This document shows, one piece after another, positions 8,786-18,056 of a stretch of DNA of 64,000 nt. The notes beneath the pieces were generated by a model, which worked only from the letters and a program-made list of their open reading frames with translations, searched no databases and had not been told where the DNA came from. The DNA comes from an uncultured Zoogloea sp. Lineage in GTDB: Bacteria > Pseudomonadota > Gammaproteobacteria > Burkholderiales > Rhodocyclaceae. Each line of letters opens with the position of its first letter. Positions within the stretch are counted from its first letter, which is position 1. The stretch is from positions 1 to 64,000 of the forward strand of contig CALBTT010000184.1 in the NCBI GenBank assembly GCA_937967645.1. The letters are read 5' to 3'. A program made the translations under genes and the position numbers.

Positions 8786-10114
8786 TCAGCCCAGGAAATG
8801 CACCAGCCCCAGGCACATGCCCGGCAGGAAGACCAGGGCGATGATGCGCAGGAAGTCGGAGGCCAGGAAGGGCATCACGCCGAGGGCGGTCTCCTTCATC
8901 GGCACATCCTTGGCCAGCTTGTTGATGACGTAGAGGTTCATCCCCACCGGCGGGTGGACCAGGCCGATCTCGACCACCATCAGGGCCAGGATGCCGAACC
9001 ACACCGACTTGTCCTCCGGGCTCATGCCGAAGAAGTCCAGGCCCATGATCATCGGATAGAAGATGGGGATGGTCAGCAGGATCATCGCCAGCGAGTCCAT
9101 CACACAACCGAGCAGGATGTAGATGACCAGGATGGAGCCCAGCACCAGCAGCGGCGGCATGCCGCTGTCGCGCACCCAGGCGGCCAGCTCGCCGGGCATC
9201 TGCGACAGGGCCAGGCTGGAGTTGAGCAGGTCGGCACCGATCAGCACCATGAAGATCATGCCCGTTGCGTGGGCCGTGCCGTAGATGCTGTCGAGGAAGC
9301 CACGGGTGCGCAGGCCGCCGGAAACCACCGCGATCAGGCCGCAGGCCGCGGCGCCGATGGAGGCCGCCTCGGTGGGGTTGGCCCAGCCGCCATAGATGCC
9401 AACGATCACCACCAGGAAGACCAGCAGCACCGGGATGATGTTGATCTGGGCGCGGATCATCTCGGCGAAGGGCACCTTCTGACCGGCCGGGCCGGCCTTC
9501 GGGTCCTTGCGGACGATCAGGGCGATGACCAGCAGGTAGCCCAGGGCGGCGATGATGCCCGGCACCACGGCGGCCACGAAGAGCTTGCCGATGGACTCCT
9601 GGGTCAGCACCGCGTAGATCACCAGGGGCACCGAGGGCGGAATCAGGATGCCCAGGGTACCGCTGGCCGCCAGGGTGGCGGTGGCCAGGCGGCCGGAATA
9701 GCCATGGCTGCGCAGTTCCGGCAGGGCCACCTGGCCCATGGTGGCGGCCGTCGCCAGGGACGAGCCGCAGATCGCCCCGAAGGCCGCGCAGGCCGCCGTG
9801 GAGGCCATTGCCAGACCGCCGCGCCAGTGCCCGATGAGGGTGCCGGCCGCCTTGAACAAAGCCTTGGACAGGCCGCCGTGGGTGGCGAACTGCCCCATCA
9901 GGATGAACAGCGGGATGACCGCCAGGTCGTAGTTGGAAACCCGGGCATATACCAGGTTGTTGAGGGTGTACAGCAGGCCCGAGGTCTCTCCGTGGTTCAT
10001 GACCATGTAGATACCCGCCCCGGTGACGAACATCGCCATGGCGATGTGCACCCGGATGGCCAGCATGGACAGCAGGCAGCCGAAGCCGACGAGGCCGATG
10101 GTGGTACCGCTCAT
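8786..10114 (-). CDS. TRAP transporter large permease (DctM family)
   Basis: 442 aa, highly hydrophobic, with about 12 predicted membrane segments. Family-typical stretches include GLVGFGCLLSMLAIRVHIAM at the N-terminus, ILMGQFATHGGLSKALFKAA and GTLGILIPPSVPLVIYAVLT. ATG at 10114 overlaps the stop of the small permease gene (ATGA), which indicates translational coupling. Together with the DctQ and DctP proteins it forms a sodium- or proton-driven, binding-protein-dependent importer for a carboxylate. Because the operon has two HpaR-type operators at its promoter, an aromatic acid such as 4-hydroxyphenylacetate is a reasonable substrate guess; the sequence does not prove it. Confidence 0.9.
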   Translation of the reverse strand: MSGTTIGLVGFGCLLSMLAIRVHIAMAMFVTGAGIYMVMNHGETSGLLYTLNNLVYARVSNYDLAVIPLFILMGQFATHGGLSKALFKAAGTLIGHWRGGLAMASTAACAAFGAICGSSLATAATMGQVALPELRSHGYSGRLATATLAASGTLGILIPPSVPLVIYAVLTQESIGKLFVAAVVPGIIAALGYLLVIALIVRKDPKAGPAGQKVPFAEMIRAQINIIPVLLVFLVVIVGIYGGWANPTEAASIGAAACGLIAVVSGGLRTRGFLDSIYGTAHATGMIFMVLIGADLLNSSLALSQMPGELAAWVRDSGMPPLLVLGSILVIYILLGCVMDSLAMILLTIPIFYPMIMGLDFFGMSPEDKSVWFGILALMVVEIGLVHPPVGMNLYVINKLAKDVPMKETALGVMPFLASDFLRIIALVFLPGMCLGLVHFLG

Positions 10115-10653
10115 TTGTGTGCTCCGGGGATCTTCTTGGTCGGATGGAAGGACGCATAGGCCCGGTACAGGGCGCAGACGCCCATCAGCACCAGCCCGGG
10201 CACCAGCAGCGCGGTGGGGATCCACACCGGCAGGGACACCAGGGTGGTGACCTCCTGGGACTCATGGGCCGAGATGGCGGAGAGTATCGTCCGCCAGGCC
10301 AGCGCCCAGGCGACCAGGGCAAGCAGGATCTCGGTCACGCCGTCGATGGGTCGCTTCAGGGAGTCGCGCATGCCTTCGGTGAAGAAATCCACCTTGATGT
10401 GCTCGCCCAGCAGGGTGCAGTAGGGCAGGAAGGCGGTGGCCGCCACGGCCGTGCCCGCCTGCATCAGCTCAATGTCGCCGTTCACCGAGCCGAAGCCGAG
10501 CTTGCGGCCGATGATCGACACCAGAGACATGCCGATGAGGGCGACGAAGAGCACCCCGCCCGACACCGCCATCGCCTTGCCGGCCAGGATCAGCCAGTGC
10601 TCGACCGGGTCATGCTCCACCAGTTCGTGGGGAAGCCCCATGGGATCATGCAT
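10111..10653 (-). CDS. TRAP transporter small permease (DctQ family)
   Basis: 180 aa with four predicted membrane helices, the normal topology for DctQ. Recognisable parts are SLVSIIGRKLGFGSVNGDIELMQAG and the segment LPYCTLLGEHIKVDFF, which is characteristic of small TRAP permeases. It lies between the periplasmic binding protein (25 bp upstream) and the large permease (overlapping), so the three form one operon. An unremarkable family member. Confidence 0.9.
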   Translation of the reverse strand: MHDPMGLPHELVEHDPVEHWLILAGKAMAVSGGVLFVALIGMSLVSIIGRKLGFGSVNGDIELMQAGTAVAATAFLPYCTLLGEHIKVDFFTEGMRDSLKRPIDGVTEILLALVAWALAWRTILSAISAHESQEVTTLVSLPVWIPTALLVPGLVLMGVCALYRAYASFHPTKKIPGAHK

Positions 10654-10678
10654 GATTGTTGTCTCCTCGCCCGGCGGC

Positions 10679-11704
10679 TTACTTGTTGGTGCCGGTCAGT
10701 TCGCGGGCGGCGGAGATCAGCTTCTTGCCGTCCAGGCCCTTGTCACCGACTTGCTTGGCCCACTCCTCCTCCACCCCGGCGGTGGCGCGCTTCATGGCGG
10801 CGACCTCGACGGCGCTGAAGGTGGTGAGTTTGTTGCCGATCTCGCCGACCTTCTTGCGGGCCTTGGCGGCCTCATCGTCGAACACCGCACCGAACTTGGC
10901 CACCAGGGCCTCGCCGCTGTGCTTGTCGACCACCGCCTTGAGATCGGCCGGCAGCGCGTCGTACTTCTGCTTGTTCATCAGCACCGTCAGCACGGTGGCG
11001 GTGGGATAGGCCACCCCTGCCGCCGGCTGGGAATGGAACTTGGTGACCTCGGAGAGCTTGGTCGGGAAGACCAGCTCCCAGGCGCCGAGGGAGCCGTCCA
11101 CCACGCCCTTGGAGATGGCCTCGGTCACCTGGGCCGGCGGCATGGCCACCGGCGAGCCGCCCAAGGCCGCCAGGGTCTTGGCACCGACGCGGGTGGAGGT
11201 GCGGAGCTTGAGGCCGGTGAAGCCGGTCAGGCCGGCCACGGGCTTGCTCGCGGTGTGCACGGCCTGGCCGCCGTCGGTATGGAAGGCCAGCACCTTGTAG
11301 GCTGCGAACTCCTGCTGGGCGTGCTGCTGGTAGAACTTCCACAGCGCCTTGCTGGAGCTGGTGGCATCCGTGACCATGAAGGGCAGTTCGAAGGCCTCGA
11401 TGGCCGGGAAGCGGCCGGCGGAGTAACCGGGGCCGGTCCACACCACATCCGCCACGCCGTTCTTGACCTGGTCGGCCAGTTGCGCCGGGGTGCCGCCCAA
11501 CTGCATGGCGGGGAAGAACTGGCAGGCGATGCGGCCGCCGGAGTCCTTCTTCAGCTCGTCACACCAGGGCTGCAGCACACGCTGCTGGGTGGGCGCGGCA
11601 GAGGGCAGGAAGTGGGCAATCTTGAGCGTCACCTCCTGAGCGTGGACCGATACGGATGCCGCCAGGGTGCCCGCCACGGCAAACAGCTTGATTGTGGTCT
11701 TCAT
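10679..11704 (-). CDS. TRAP transporter periplasmic solute-binding protein (DctP family)
   Basis: 341 aa from ATG 11704; the frame extends to 11749 but the shorter form starts directly with a proper Sec signal (MKTTIKLFAVAGTLAASVSVHA). The mature protein has the DctP pattern: VTLKIAHFLPSAAPTQQR, MQLGGTPAQLADQVKNGVADVVW, an arginine-containing LKLRTSTRVGAKTL region that in this family contacts the carboxylate, and GVVDGSLGAWE. It is the first gene of the dctPQM operon. Its promoter at 11763-11791 overlaps two HpaR-type operators, so expression should be relieved by the HpaR ligand (inference). Confidence 0.9.
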   Translation of the reverse strand: MKTTIKLFAVAGTLAASVSVHAQEVTLKIAHFLPSAAPTQQRVLQPWCDELKKDSGGRIACQFFPAMQLGGTPAQLADQVKNGVADVVWTGPGYSAGRFPAIEAFELPFMVTDATSSSKALWKFYQQHAQQEFAAYKVLAFHTDGGQAVHTASKPVAGLTGFTGLKLRTSTRVGAKTLAALGGSPVAMPPAQVTEAISKGVVDGSLGAWELVFPTKLSEVTKFHSQPAAGVAYPTATVLTVLMNKQKYDALPADLKAVVDKHSGEALVAKFGAVFDDEAAKARKKVGEIGNKLTTFSAVEVAAMKRATAGVEEEWAKQVGDKGLDGKKLISAARELTGTNK

Positions 11705-11745
11705 GTCTCGTCTCTCCTCTGTGTGCGTGATGAACCGGGATGTTC

Positions 11746-11791
11746 TCACTAATATGTTAGCGATTACATCACTACGATGTTAGTGAGTCAA
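11746..11791 (-). promoter_or_regulatory. Double HpaR-type operator (site B) overlapping a strong sigma-70 promoter
   Basis: Two 18-bp inverted repeats, TCACTAATATGTTAGCGA (11746-11763) and TCACTACGATGTTAGTGA (11769-11786), start 23 bp apart. On the minus strand TTGACT (11791-11786), a 17-bp spacer and TGTAAT (11768-11763, five of six matches to consensus) make a good promoter for dctP, with a predicted start near 11756. The second repeat fills the spacer exactly. Site A has the same geometry. Confidence 0.75.
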
Positions 11792-11860
11792 TAGACAGGA
11801 TCATCAAAAAGGATGGCGGGCGGAAAGGCGCAGGGGCTGCGCCAGAATGGAATGAGGCCG

Positions 11861-11930
11861 TGTAGGGGCGGCTTCAGCCGCCCGCGGACGTCGGTCAACG
11901 CACGATGGGCGGCTGAAGCCGCCCCTACAT
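11861..11930. repeat. REP-like paired palindrome, copy R1
   Basis: The 70-bp element starts TGTAGGGGCGGCTTCAGCCG and ends with its inverse complement (ending GCCGCCCCTACA), around a short unrelated centre. Each arm holds the smaller palindrome GGCGGCT-TC-AGCCGCC. It lies between todT (stop at 11962) and the dctP promoter. Three more copies occur in this window. Confidence 0.85.
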
Positions 11931-11961
11931 GAATGCCCCGGGCGTTGGGCCCGGAAAGGGC

Positions 11962-12573
11962 TCAGCTTCCCAGCCGCTCCATCATCCGCACCAGGTCCGG
12001 CAGGGAGCGGACCTTCATCTTGCGCATGATGTTGTGGCGGTGGACCTTGATGGTCATCTCCGACACGCCGAGCTCGGCCGCTGCCTGCTTGTTGAGGGCG
12101 CCGGCGATCATGAAGGTGATGACCTCCCGCTCCCGGCTGGTCAGGGAGTCGTACTTGCTCCTGAGCTCGCTGAGCTCGTCGGCCTCGTCGCGGGCCACCC
12201 TGCCCTGCTCGAGGGCGTGGCGGATGGCGTCCAGCAGGTCCTCGTCGCGGAAGGGCTTGGACAGGAATTCCACCGCGCCGGCCTTCATGGCCCGCACGGC
12301 CATGGGGATGTCGCCATGGCCGGTGATGAAGATGATCGGGATGGGCTCGCCACTGCGGGCGAACTCGGCCTGCAGGTCGAGGCCCGACAGGCCGGGCATG
12401 CGCACGTCCAGCACCAGGCAGGCATTGCCCGCCGGGCGCGGATGCTGCAGGAAGTCGGCGGCGGACGGGAAGGTCTCCACGCGCAGGCCCACCGAGCGGA
12501 TCAGGCTGCTCAGGGCCTCGCGGATGGAGAGGTCGTCATCGACGACGAACACGGTGTCCAGGGCGGTATTCAC
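11962..12573 (-). CDS. todT: TodT/TmoT-like response regulator (FixJ/NarL family)
   Basis: 203 aa. The N-terminal receiver has the acidic pair in VFVVDDDLSIR, the phospho-acceptor aspartate in CLVLDVRMPG and the lysine in FLSKPFRDEDLL. A LuxR-type helix-turn-helix follows (SLTSREREVITFMIAGALNKQAAAE and EMTIKVHRHNIMRKMKVRS). Length and order match TodT/StyR-type regulators, which activate toluene or styrene operons from a box upstream of the promoter. The gene starts 12 bp after the sensor kinase gene. A TodT-box-like sequence lies at 21782-21796, upstream of the toluene monooxygenase genes, which supports the role. Confidence 0.85.
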   Translation of the reverse strand: MNTALDTVFVVDDDLSIREALSSLIRSVGLRVETFPSAADFLQHPRPAGNACLVLDVRMPGLSGLDLQAEFARSGEPIPIIFITGHGDIPMAVRAMKAGAVEFLSKPFRDEDLLDAIRHALEQGRVARDEADELSELRSKYDSLTSREREVITFMIAGALNKQAAAELGVSEMTIKVHRHNIMRKMKVRSLPDLVRMMERLGS

Positions 12574-12585
12574 GTGCGCCTCCCC

Positions 12586-15492
12586 TCAGGCCGCCGGGAT
12601 GTTGAAGACGAAGCGGGCGCCCGACGGCACCGCCGCATCCAGCCAGAGCCGCCCGCCGTGGTTCTCGACGATGGTGCGGCTGATCGCCAGGCCCATGCCC
12701 AGCCCGTCCTGCTTGGTCGAGAAGAAGGCGTCGAAGAGCTTGTCCCGCCCAGCCGCCGGCACCCCCGGCCCGTCATCCTGGACGGCGAAGAGCATGCCCG
12801 CCGCAGCATCCTCCCTGACCTCGATACGCAGCGTGTGGGCGCCCCCCGGCTGCTCGCGCATCGCATCCGCGGCGTTGACGATCAGGTTGAGGATGACCTG
12901 CTGCAGCTGGACCGCGTCCGCCTGCAGCTCGGGCAGATCGTCGGGCAGGCTGAGTTCCACCTCGACGCCGGCATCGAGCAGCAGGGTCTGCAGCATCAGC
13001 AGCAATTCATCCAGCAGGCGCGGCACGGCGATGCGCTCCCGCTTGATCTCCCCCGCCCGCAGGAACTTGCGGATGCGGGCGATCACCCCCGCCGCCAGGG
13101 TGGCGTCCCGGTTCACCCGATGCAGTGCCGCCACCACCTCGTCGTGGTTGGGCTGCGCCAGCGACAGCCAGCGCAGGGCTGCGTCGCTGTTGGTGATGAC
13201 GGCGGAGAGCGGCTGATTCACCTCGTGGGCGATGGACGCCACCAGTTCGCCCATGGTGGTGAAGCGCGACACCCGGGCCAGCTCCGAACGGGTGGCGGCC
13301 AGGGATTGCTCGCCTTCTTTCTTGGCGGTGATGTCCTCGACGATCACCGCCAGCATCGGCCCTTCCTGGTCCACCGCCGGGATGCGGGAGGCGCTGACGT
13401 TGGCCCACAGGAAGCCGCCCCCCTTCTTCTCGTAGCGTTTCTGGATCTGGTAGCTGGGGCGTACCCCGTCGAACAGATCCTGCACGTTGATCTCGGTCCG
13501 GGAGCGCTGCGACTCTTCGGTGATCTCGATCAGGTTGACCCCGAGGATCTCGCTGCGCGAATAGCCCAGCATCTCCTGCAGGGCCGGGTTGGCGCTGAGG
13601 ATGCGGCCATCCCGGTCGGCCAGGGCGATGCCCACGGCGGTGTTCTCGTAGAGGCCCAGCCAGCGGCGCTCGGACACCTGCAGGGCGAGCAGGCTCTTCT
13701 GCAGGGTCTTGCGGCTGTCCACCAGGCCGTTGGTGAGTTCGCAGATGTCCGACGCCTGGGAGTTCAGCTCCTTCTGCAGGATGTCCACGGTGCATTTCAC
13801 TGCCACCAGGTTGCGCACCCGGGCCCGCAGCTCCTGGGGTGAGAAGGGTTTGGTCACGTAGTCCTGGACCAGCGCCTCGAGCAGGGTCTCGCGCAGCACG
13901 TCGTCGGCGCGGGCCGACAGGACCAGGATCGGCACCCGGGGGAAGTCCGGCGTGCCACGCAGGGCACGGATGAAGCGTTCGCCGTCGAAGCGCGGCATCA
14001 TCAGGTCGGTGATGATCAGGTCGGGCGGGTCGGCCAGCGCCGAGGCCAGGGCGGCCGCGCCGTCCTCCTCGAGGCTCACGTTGTACTCGTCGATCAGCAC
14101 ATCGAAGAGGAACAGGCGCAGGTCGGGGTTGTCCTCCACCACCAGCACCCGCGGCCGCCCGGCCCGGTTGGCCGGCAGGCGCAGGTCCGGTCCGCTGGTG
14201 GCGCCGTGGCTGTAGTCCGCGGGCAGCAGCGGGTCCTCGGCGGATTCGCGCACGAAGGCGCCATTGGGCGCCCGGATCGGGATCTCCACCTGGAAGATCG
14301 CCCCGCCGCCGGGAGCGTCCACCACCACCACGGTGCCGCCGTGGAGCTCGACGAACTCCTTGACGATGTTGAGGCCGAGGCCACTGCCCATCGTCCCCTG
14401 CCCGGCCTCGGCCTGGGTGAAGCGGTCGAAGATCTGCGGTTTCATCAGGTCGGCGACGCCGGGCCCCGTGTCCTGCACGCTGACCAGGAAGCGGGCGTTC
14501 TGGATGCGCTCCAGGGTGCAGCTGATCCGCCCTCCGGCCGGGGTGAACTTGAAGGCATTGGCCAGCAGGTTGACCAGCACCCGGACGAACTTGACCCGGT
14601 CCACATCGGCATACAGCTCGCTCTCGCCCCGCACGCTGAGCTTGATCGAGCGTTCCTCGGCAACCTCCGCGAAGCTGGCGGCGATGTCCTGGGCCATGGC
14701 GGTGAGGTTGGCGCACACATAGGCCATGGGCATCCGGTCCGCGTCGATGCGGGCCAGATCGAGCAGGTCATTGACCTGCTGCAGCAATGACTGGGCGTGG
14801 TGCTTGATGGTCTTGAGGCGGAAACGCTCTCGCTCGCCCAGGGCCGACTCCTCCTTGAGCAGCTGATCCACCGGCCCGAGGATCAGGGCCAGGGGGGTGC
14901 GCAGCTCGTGGCTGACATTGGCGAAGAACTTGGTCTTGAAGCCGTCGATCTGCCTGAGCCGCTCCAGCGCATTCTGCAGCTCGCCGTTCTTGCGCGTGAG
15001 TTCGGCGCTGATGGCGATCTTCTCGGTGATGTTGCGCCCCTCGGGCAGCAGGAAGGCCACCTCGCCGGCATCGTTCATGATGGGCGTCAGGGAGAAGTCG
15101 ATGGAGATGGTCTTCTCGCCCTGCTGCTCGCCATAGACCTCGAAGTCGCAGCGCACGAAGCGGCCCTCGCGGGCCTCGGCGATCATCTCGCGGACGCGGA
15201 CGCGCACCTCTTCCGACACCTCCCACCAGCGGGCGTGCCAGAAGGGCTTGCCCAGCACCTGCTCGAGGCACAGCCCGGCCCCGTCGAGGGCGGCCCGGTT
15301 GATCTCCAGCACGGTGCCGTCCACGTCCAGCAGGCCGAGGAACTGGTACATCGAGTCCAGGATGATCCGGGCCATCTTCTGCCGGCGGACATCCGGCGCA
15401 TCGCCCGGGTCGAGGACGACCCCCCTCACGGAGGACCGTCCCGCGACGGCCCCGGACGGATCAGAAACGATAGGTGTAGTTGAGGGTCGCAT
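12586..15492 (-). CDS. todS: TodS/TmoS-like double-kinase hybrid sensor
   Basis: 968 aa, with the unusual TodS order of two complete sensor-kinase modules around a receiver. PAS1 is at about residues 40-160 (ARIILDSMYQFLGLLDVDGT, then GKPFWHARWW), kinase 1 has histidine about 195 in FFANVSHELRTP, the receiver (about 445-570) has DLIITDLMMPRFDG, PAS2 is at about 625-745, and kinase 2 has the histidine in VASIAHEVNQPLS and ends in GLGMGLAISRTIVENHGG. There are no membrane segments, as in the soluble sensor TodS, which binds toluene-like effectors. The start is uncertain: ATG 15492 overlaps the end of the todX gene by 32 bp, and a GTG at 15429 or an ATG at 15375 are alternatives. TodS has about the N-terminal length given by 15492. 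It is probably co-transcribed with todX and todT. Confidence 0.85.
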   Translation of the reverse strand: MRPSTTPIVSDPSGAVAGRSSVRGVVLDPGDAPDVRRQKMARIILDSMYQFLGLLDVDGTVLEINRAALDGAGLCLEQVLGKPFWHARWWEVSEEVRVRVREMIAEAREGRFVRCDFEVYGEQQGEKTISIDFSLTPIMNDAGEVAFLLPEGRNITEKIAISAELTRKNGELQNALERLRQIDGFKTKFFANVSHELRTPLALILGPVDQLLKEESALGERERFRLKTIKHHAQSLLQQVNDLLDLARIDADRMPMAYVCANLTAMAQDIAASFAEVAEERSIKLSVRGESELYADVDRVKFVRVLVNLLANAFKFTPAGGRISCTLERIQNARFLVSVQDTGPGVADLMKPQIFDRFTQAEAGQGTMGSGLGLNIVKEFVELHGGTVVVVDAPGGGAIFQVEIPIRAPNGAFVRESAEDPLLPADYSHGATSGPDLRLPANRAGRPRVLVVEDNPDLRLFLFDVLIDEYNVSLEEDGAAALASALADPPDLIITDLMMPRFDGERFIRALRGTPDFPRVPILVLSARADDVLRETLLEALVQDYVTKPFSPQELRARVRNLVAVKCTVDILQKELNSQASDICELTNGLVDSRKTLQKSLLALQVSERRWLGLYENTAVGIALADRDGRILSANPALQEMLGYSRSEILGVNLIEITEESQRSRTEINVQDLFDGVRPSYQIQKRYEKKGGGFLWANVSASRIPAVDQEGPMLAVIVEDITAKKEGEQSLAATRSELARVSRFTTMGELVASIAHEVNQPLSAVITNSDAALRWLSLAQPNHDEVVAALHRVNRDATLAAGVIARIRKFLRAGEIKRERIAVPRLLDELLLMLQTLLLDAGVEVELSLPDDLPELQADAVQLQQVILNLIVNAADAMREQPGGAHTLRIEVREDAAAGMLFAVQDDGPGVPAAGRDKLFDAFFSTKQDGLGMGLAISRTIVENHGGRLWLDAAVPSGARFVFNIPAA

Positions 15493-16837
15493 TGTCCTGG
15501 GAGTGGCTCACACGCATCGGTGCTGAGGTGTTGGGCAGGCTCGAATTGTCCATCCCGTCACTGAAGGCATGGGACCACGCAAAGTCCAGCCGGCTGGCCG
15601 GCGAGAAGGCATAGCCCAGGCCCGCCGACAGGTGCTTTCTCGGCGTGGCCGGGATCACCGCGAACAGGGTCGAGGAACGCAGGGCCTGCGCCGCATAGCG
15701 CACCCCGGCACGCAGGGTGAGCTGCTCGCTCACCTGGTAGGCGCCGCCCACGGCCAGGATGGTCTGGTCCTTGTAGTCCTGGGGCAGGCGGATCTGCAGG
15801 TCACCGCCGCCATCGGCCTCGAAGGCCACCTTGATGTCCTTCATCACATTCTTCCAATACACCTGTGACACGTCGGCGGCAAGCATCAGCCTGTCGGTGA
15901 CACGCTGGCGAACCCCGAGGTTGAGGGTGGCTGGCATCTGGAAGTCGCGGATGCGGATCTTGCCGGCCAGGGGGATCTGCCCGGCCACGCCGTCGATGGC
16001 CGTGAGGGTGGCCCGGCCGGTCATGTCGGCCAGGTGGCTCTTGCTGGTGTAGGCCGCGCCCACCACCGTGTCCTCGGTCGCCTTGTAGACGAAGCCGACG
16101 CGCCCGGTGTAGCCCCAGGCATCCACCCCGCTGGCCAGCGGCTGGTTCTTGGTGAGGCTGAAATGCGCCCCGCGCAGGTCGGGCAGGCCGCCCAGCACAG
16201 GGATCAGCGAACCGCTGGCCCGCTCGGCGCCGATCAGGCTGCCGACCTGGTCGGCCCCCAGCAGCAGGTTCAGGTTGAGGCCCTGCCACATGGCGTCGAT
16301 GCTGCCGCCGATAGACAGCTTCTCGGTGGCCTGGAAGCTGGCGGCCAAGGGGATGTTGAGCACCAGCAGCCGGCTGGAGTTGTCGAGCCCGGTGTCGAGC
16401 CCTCCGCTGGCCCGCGACAGGAAGCTCGAACGGCCATACTCCGTGCCCAGCCCGCCCTGCGCAAAGGCGCCCACGCCGAAGGCCCAGTCACCAATCCGCC
16501 GGGTGTAGGCCGCCTCGGGCGCCATATAGGGCCCCCGGTTGTTGGAGTGGTTGCGCGACGACACCGACTCGCCGGTGGCCTTGTTGCGCACCTCGATGTC
16601 GGTGGTCACCAGGTCGAGGCCAGCCGTCACCTCGCTGCCCTCCTTCATCAGCGACAGGGTCGCCGGGTTGGTCATCATGCCGGCGGCGCCGGTGTCGAGG
16701 GCCGTGGCCACACCGCCCATGGACCGCGACACGGCGCCGAAGCCTTCGAGGCGGAACACGTCGGTGGCGCAAGCCACCTGCACCGTGCCCATGCAGGCCA
16801 GGGCCACGGCGGCCGATACGATTCTGATTCTTGTCAT
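15461..16837 (-). CDS. todX: TodX/FadL-family outer-membrane hydrocarbon channel
   Basis: 458 aa. A signal peptide (cleavage after about residue 25, at VACA) is followed by the FadL family hallmark, an N-terminal plug with GFGAVSRSMGGVATALDTGAAGMMTNPATLSL. This includes the NPA motif conserved in hydrophobic-substrate channels. The C-terminus ends in YTYRF, the usual aromatic outer-membrane barrel ending. Members next to toluene oxygenases (TodX, TbuX, XylN) let aromatic hydrocarbons through the outer membrane. The gene follows the monooxygenase reductase gene by 64 bp and precedes todS, with a small overlap, so it belongs to the tmo-todX-todST unit. Confidence 0.85.
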   Translation of the reverse strand: MTRIRIVSAAVALACMGTVQVACATDVFRLEGFGAVSRSMGGVATALDTGAAGMMTNPATLSLMKEGSEVTAGLDLVTTDIEVRNKATGESVSSRNHSNNRGPYMAPEAAYTRRIGDWAFGVGAFAQGGLGTEYGRSSFLSRASGGLDTGLDNSSRLLVLNIPLAASFQATEKLSIGGSIDAMWQGLNLNLLLGADQVGSLIGAERASGSLIPVLGGLPDLRGAHFSLTKNQPLASGVDAWGYTGRVGFVYKATEDTVVGAAYTSKSHLADMTGRATLTAIDGVAGQIPLAGKIRIRDFQMPATLNLGVRQRVTDRLMLAADVSQVYWKNVMKDIKVAFEADGGGDLQIRLPQDYKDQTILAVGGAYQVSEQLTLRAGVRYAAQALRSSTLFAVIPATPRKHLSAGLGYAFSPASRLDFAWSHAFSDGMDNSSLPNTSAPMRVSHSQDNATLNYTYRF

Positions 16838-16901
16838 GTCTTCCTCTTCCCCTTTGGTGGAATTCCTGCTGGCGCTTCTTTCCCCTGTCGTCGCAGGAGG
16901 T

Positions 16902-17918
16902 TCAGAAGAACCGGTCAAAGTGAATCTGCTCGAACGGCACCCGGTGGCCCACCATCAGCATCTCCTGCAGGGCCTGGGTCATCGGCGGCGGTCCGGCGAA
17001 GTAGAACTCGAAGCCGGGCAGCCCCCCCGGCAGGGTCCGCGTGAGCGCGTCATGCACGTAGCCGGTCTCGCCCTGCCAGGCCCCCTCGTCGCCCGGCAGC
17101 GAGACGACGGGGATGTAGTGGATGCGCTCGCCGAAGCCCTCCAGCTGGGCCAGCATGGCCTCGCCGCAGACATCCCGCGGCGTGCGGGCGCCGTAGAAGA
17201 AATACAACTTGCGGGTGGCCAGCAGGCCGGCCTCGGCGGCCCCGCGGGCGATGGAGATCATCGGCGCCAGCCCCGAGCCGCCAGCCACGCAGACGATGTC
17301 CCGGGGCGCGGCGGTGCGCAGCCAGGCCACGCCATAAGGGCCGTCCAGCCCGATCTCATCGCCACAGGCCAGGCGGTCGAACAGCGCGTGGGTGCCCTGC
17401 CCGTGGGGCACCCGGCGAATCTGGAAGTGCCACTCGCCCTGGTCATTGGGGGTGTTGGACAGGGAATAGGCGCGCGATGCCGCCACCCCCGGCAGGTCGA
17501 GCATGGCGTACTGGCCGGGCAGGAAATCGGCCCGCCCCTCGGTGCGGAAGCGGAACTCACGCAGGTCGTGGGTGATGTCGGAGATTCCGGTCAGCCGCGC
17601 CCGCTGCCGCCCGGGCACCCGCAGCGGCACATACTCCGGCGCGCAGGCCGCCTTGATGCTGACGTCGCCCACGGCGCGGCACTGGCAGGCCAGGTGGCGC
17701 CCGCGCTGGCGGTCCCGCGCGGTCAGCCCGGGTGCGTCGGCCCACAAGGTCTCGACCTCGCCGCTGAGCAGGTCGAACTTGCAGCCGCCGCAGCCGCCGG
17801 AATTGCATTCGTAGGACAGGCCGACACCGGCCCGCAGGGCCGCGCGCAGGATGGTGTCGCCCTCGCCCTGGGCGAAGCGGGACCCGTCCCGCTCATTGAG
17901 AATGACAGGAGTGTTCAC
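16902..17918 (-). CDS. tmoF: Toluene monooxygenase NADH:ferredoxin oxidoreductase (TmoF type)
   Basis: 338 aa. The N-terminal plant-type [2Fe-2S] domain has cysteines at about 38, 43 and 46 (YECNSGGCGGCKF) and a fourth at 78 or 80. The FAD-binding part has RAYSLSNTPND, and the NAD-binding part has GGSGLAPMISIARGAAEAGL with a C-terminal FAGPPPMTQALQEML. It feeds electrons from NADH to the Rieske ferredoxin TmoC. It is the last of the six tmo genes, in canonical A-F order, and is set off from tmoE by a 138-bp gap that holds a strong hairpin (18006-18035). Confidence 0.9.
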   Translation of the reverse strand: MNTPVILNERDGSRFAQGEGDTILRAALRAGVGLSYECNSGGCGGCKFDLLSGEVETLWADAPGLTARDRQRGRHLACQCRAVGDVSIKAACAPEYVPLRVPGRQRARLTGISDITHDLREFRFRTEGRADFLPGQYAMLDLPGVAASRAYSLSNTPNDQGEWHFQIRRVPHGQGTHALFDRLACGDEIGLDGPYGVAWLRTAAPRDIVCVAGGSGLAPMISIARGAAEAGLLATRKLYFFYGARTPRDVCGEAMLAQLEGFGERIHYIPVVSLPGDEGAWQGETGYVHDALTRTLPGGLPGFEFYFAGPPPMTQALQEMLMVGHRVPFEQIHFDRFF

Positions 17919-18005
17919 TGGAGTACCTTCGTGCTGCGCACCGCGGTGCGGGCCTGCCTGGGGCGGCCCGACGCAGCGCTCATGGAGACTCGCGTCCGGA
18001 AGCGG

Positions 18006-18035
18006 GCGGTCCGGCCGTTCCAGGCACCGGACCGC
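18006..18035. other. Intra-operon hairpin upstream of tmoF
   Basis: Perfect 9-bp stem GCGGTCCGG (18006-18014) with CCGGACCGC (18027-18035) and a 12-nt loop, in the tmoE-tmoF gap. No T run follows on the transcribed strand, so it is not a standard terminator. It could tune the level of the reductase mRNA. A hairpin sharing the GGTCCG/CGGACC core lies before dmpP. Confidence 0.55.
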
Positions 18036-18056
18036 CGCCGCGGGGGGGCGGTGGCG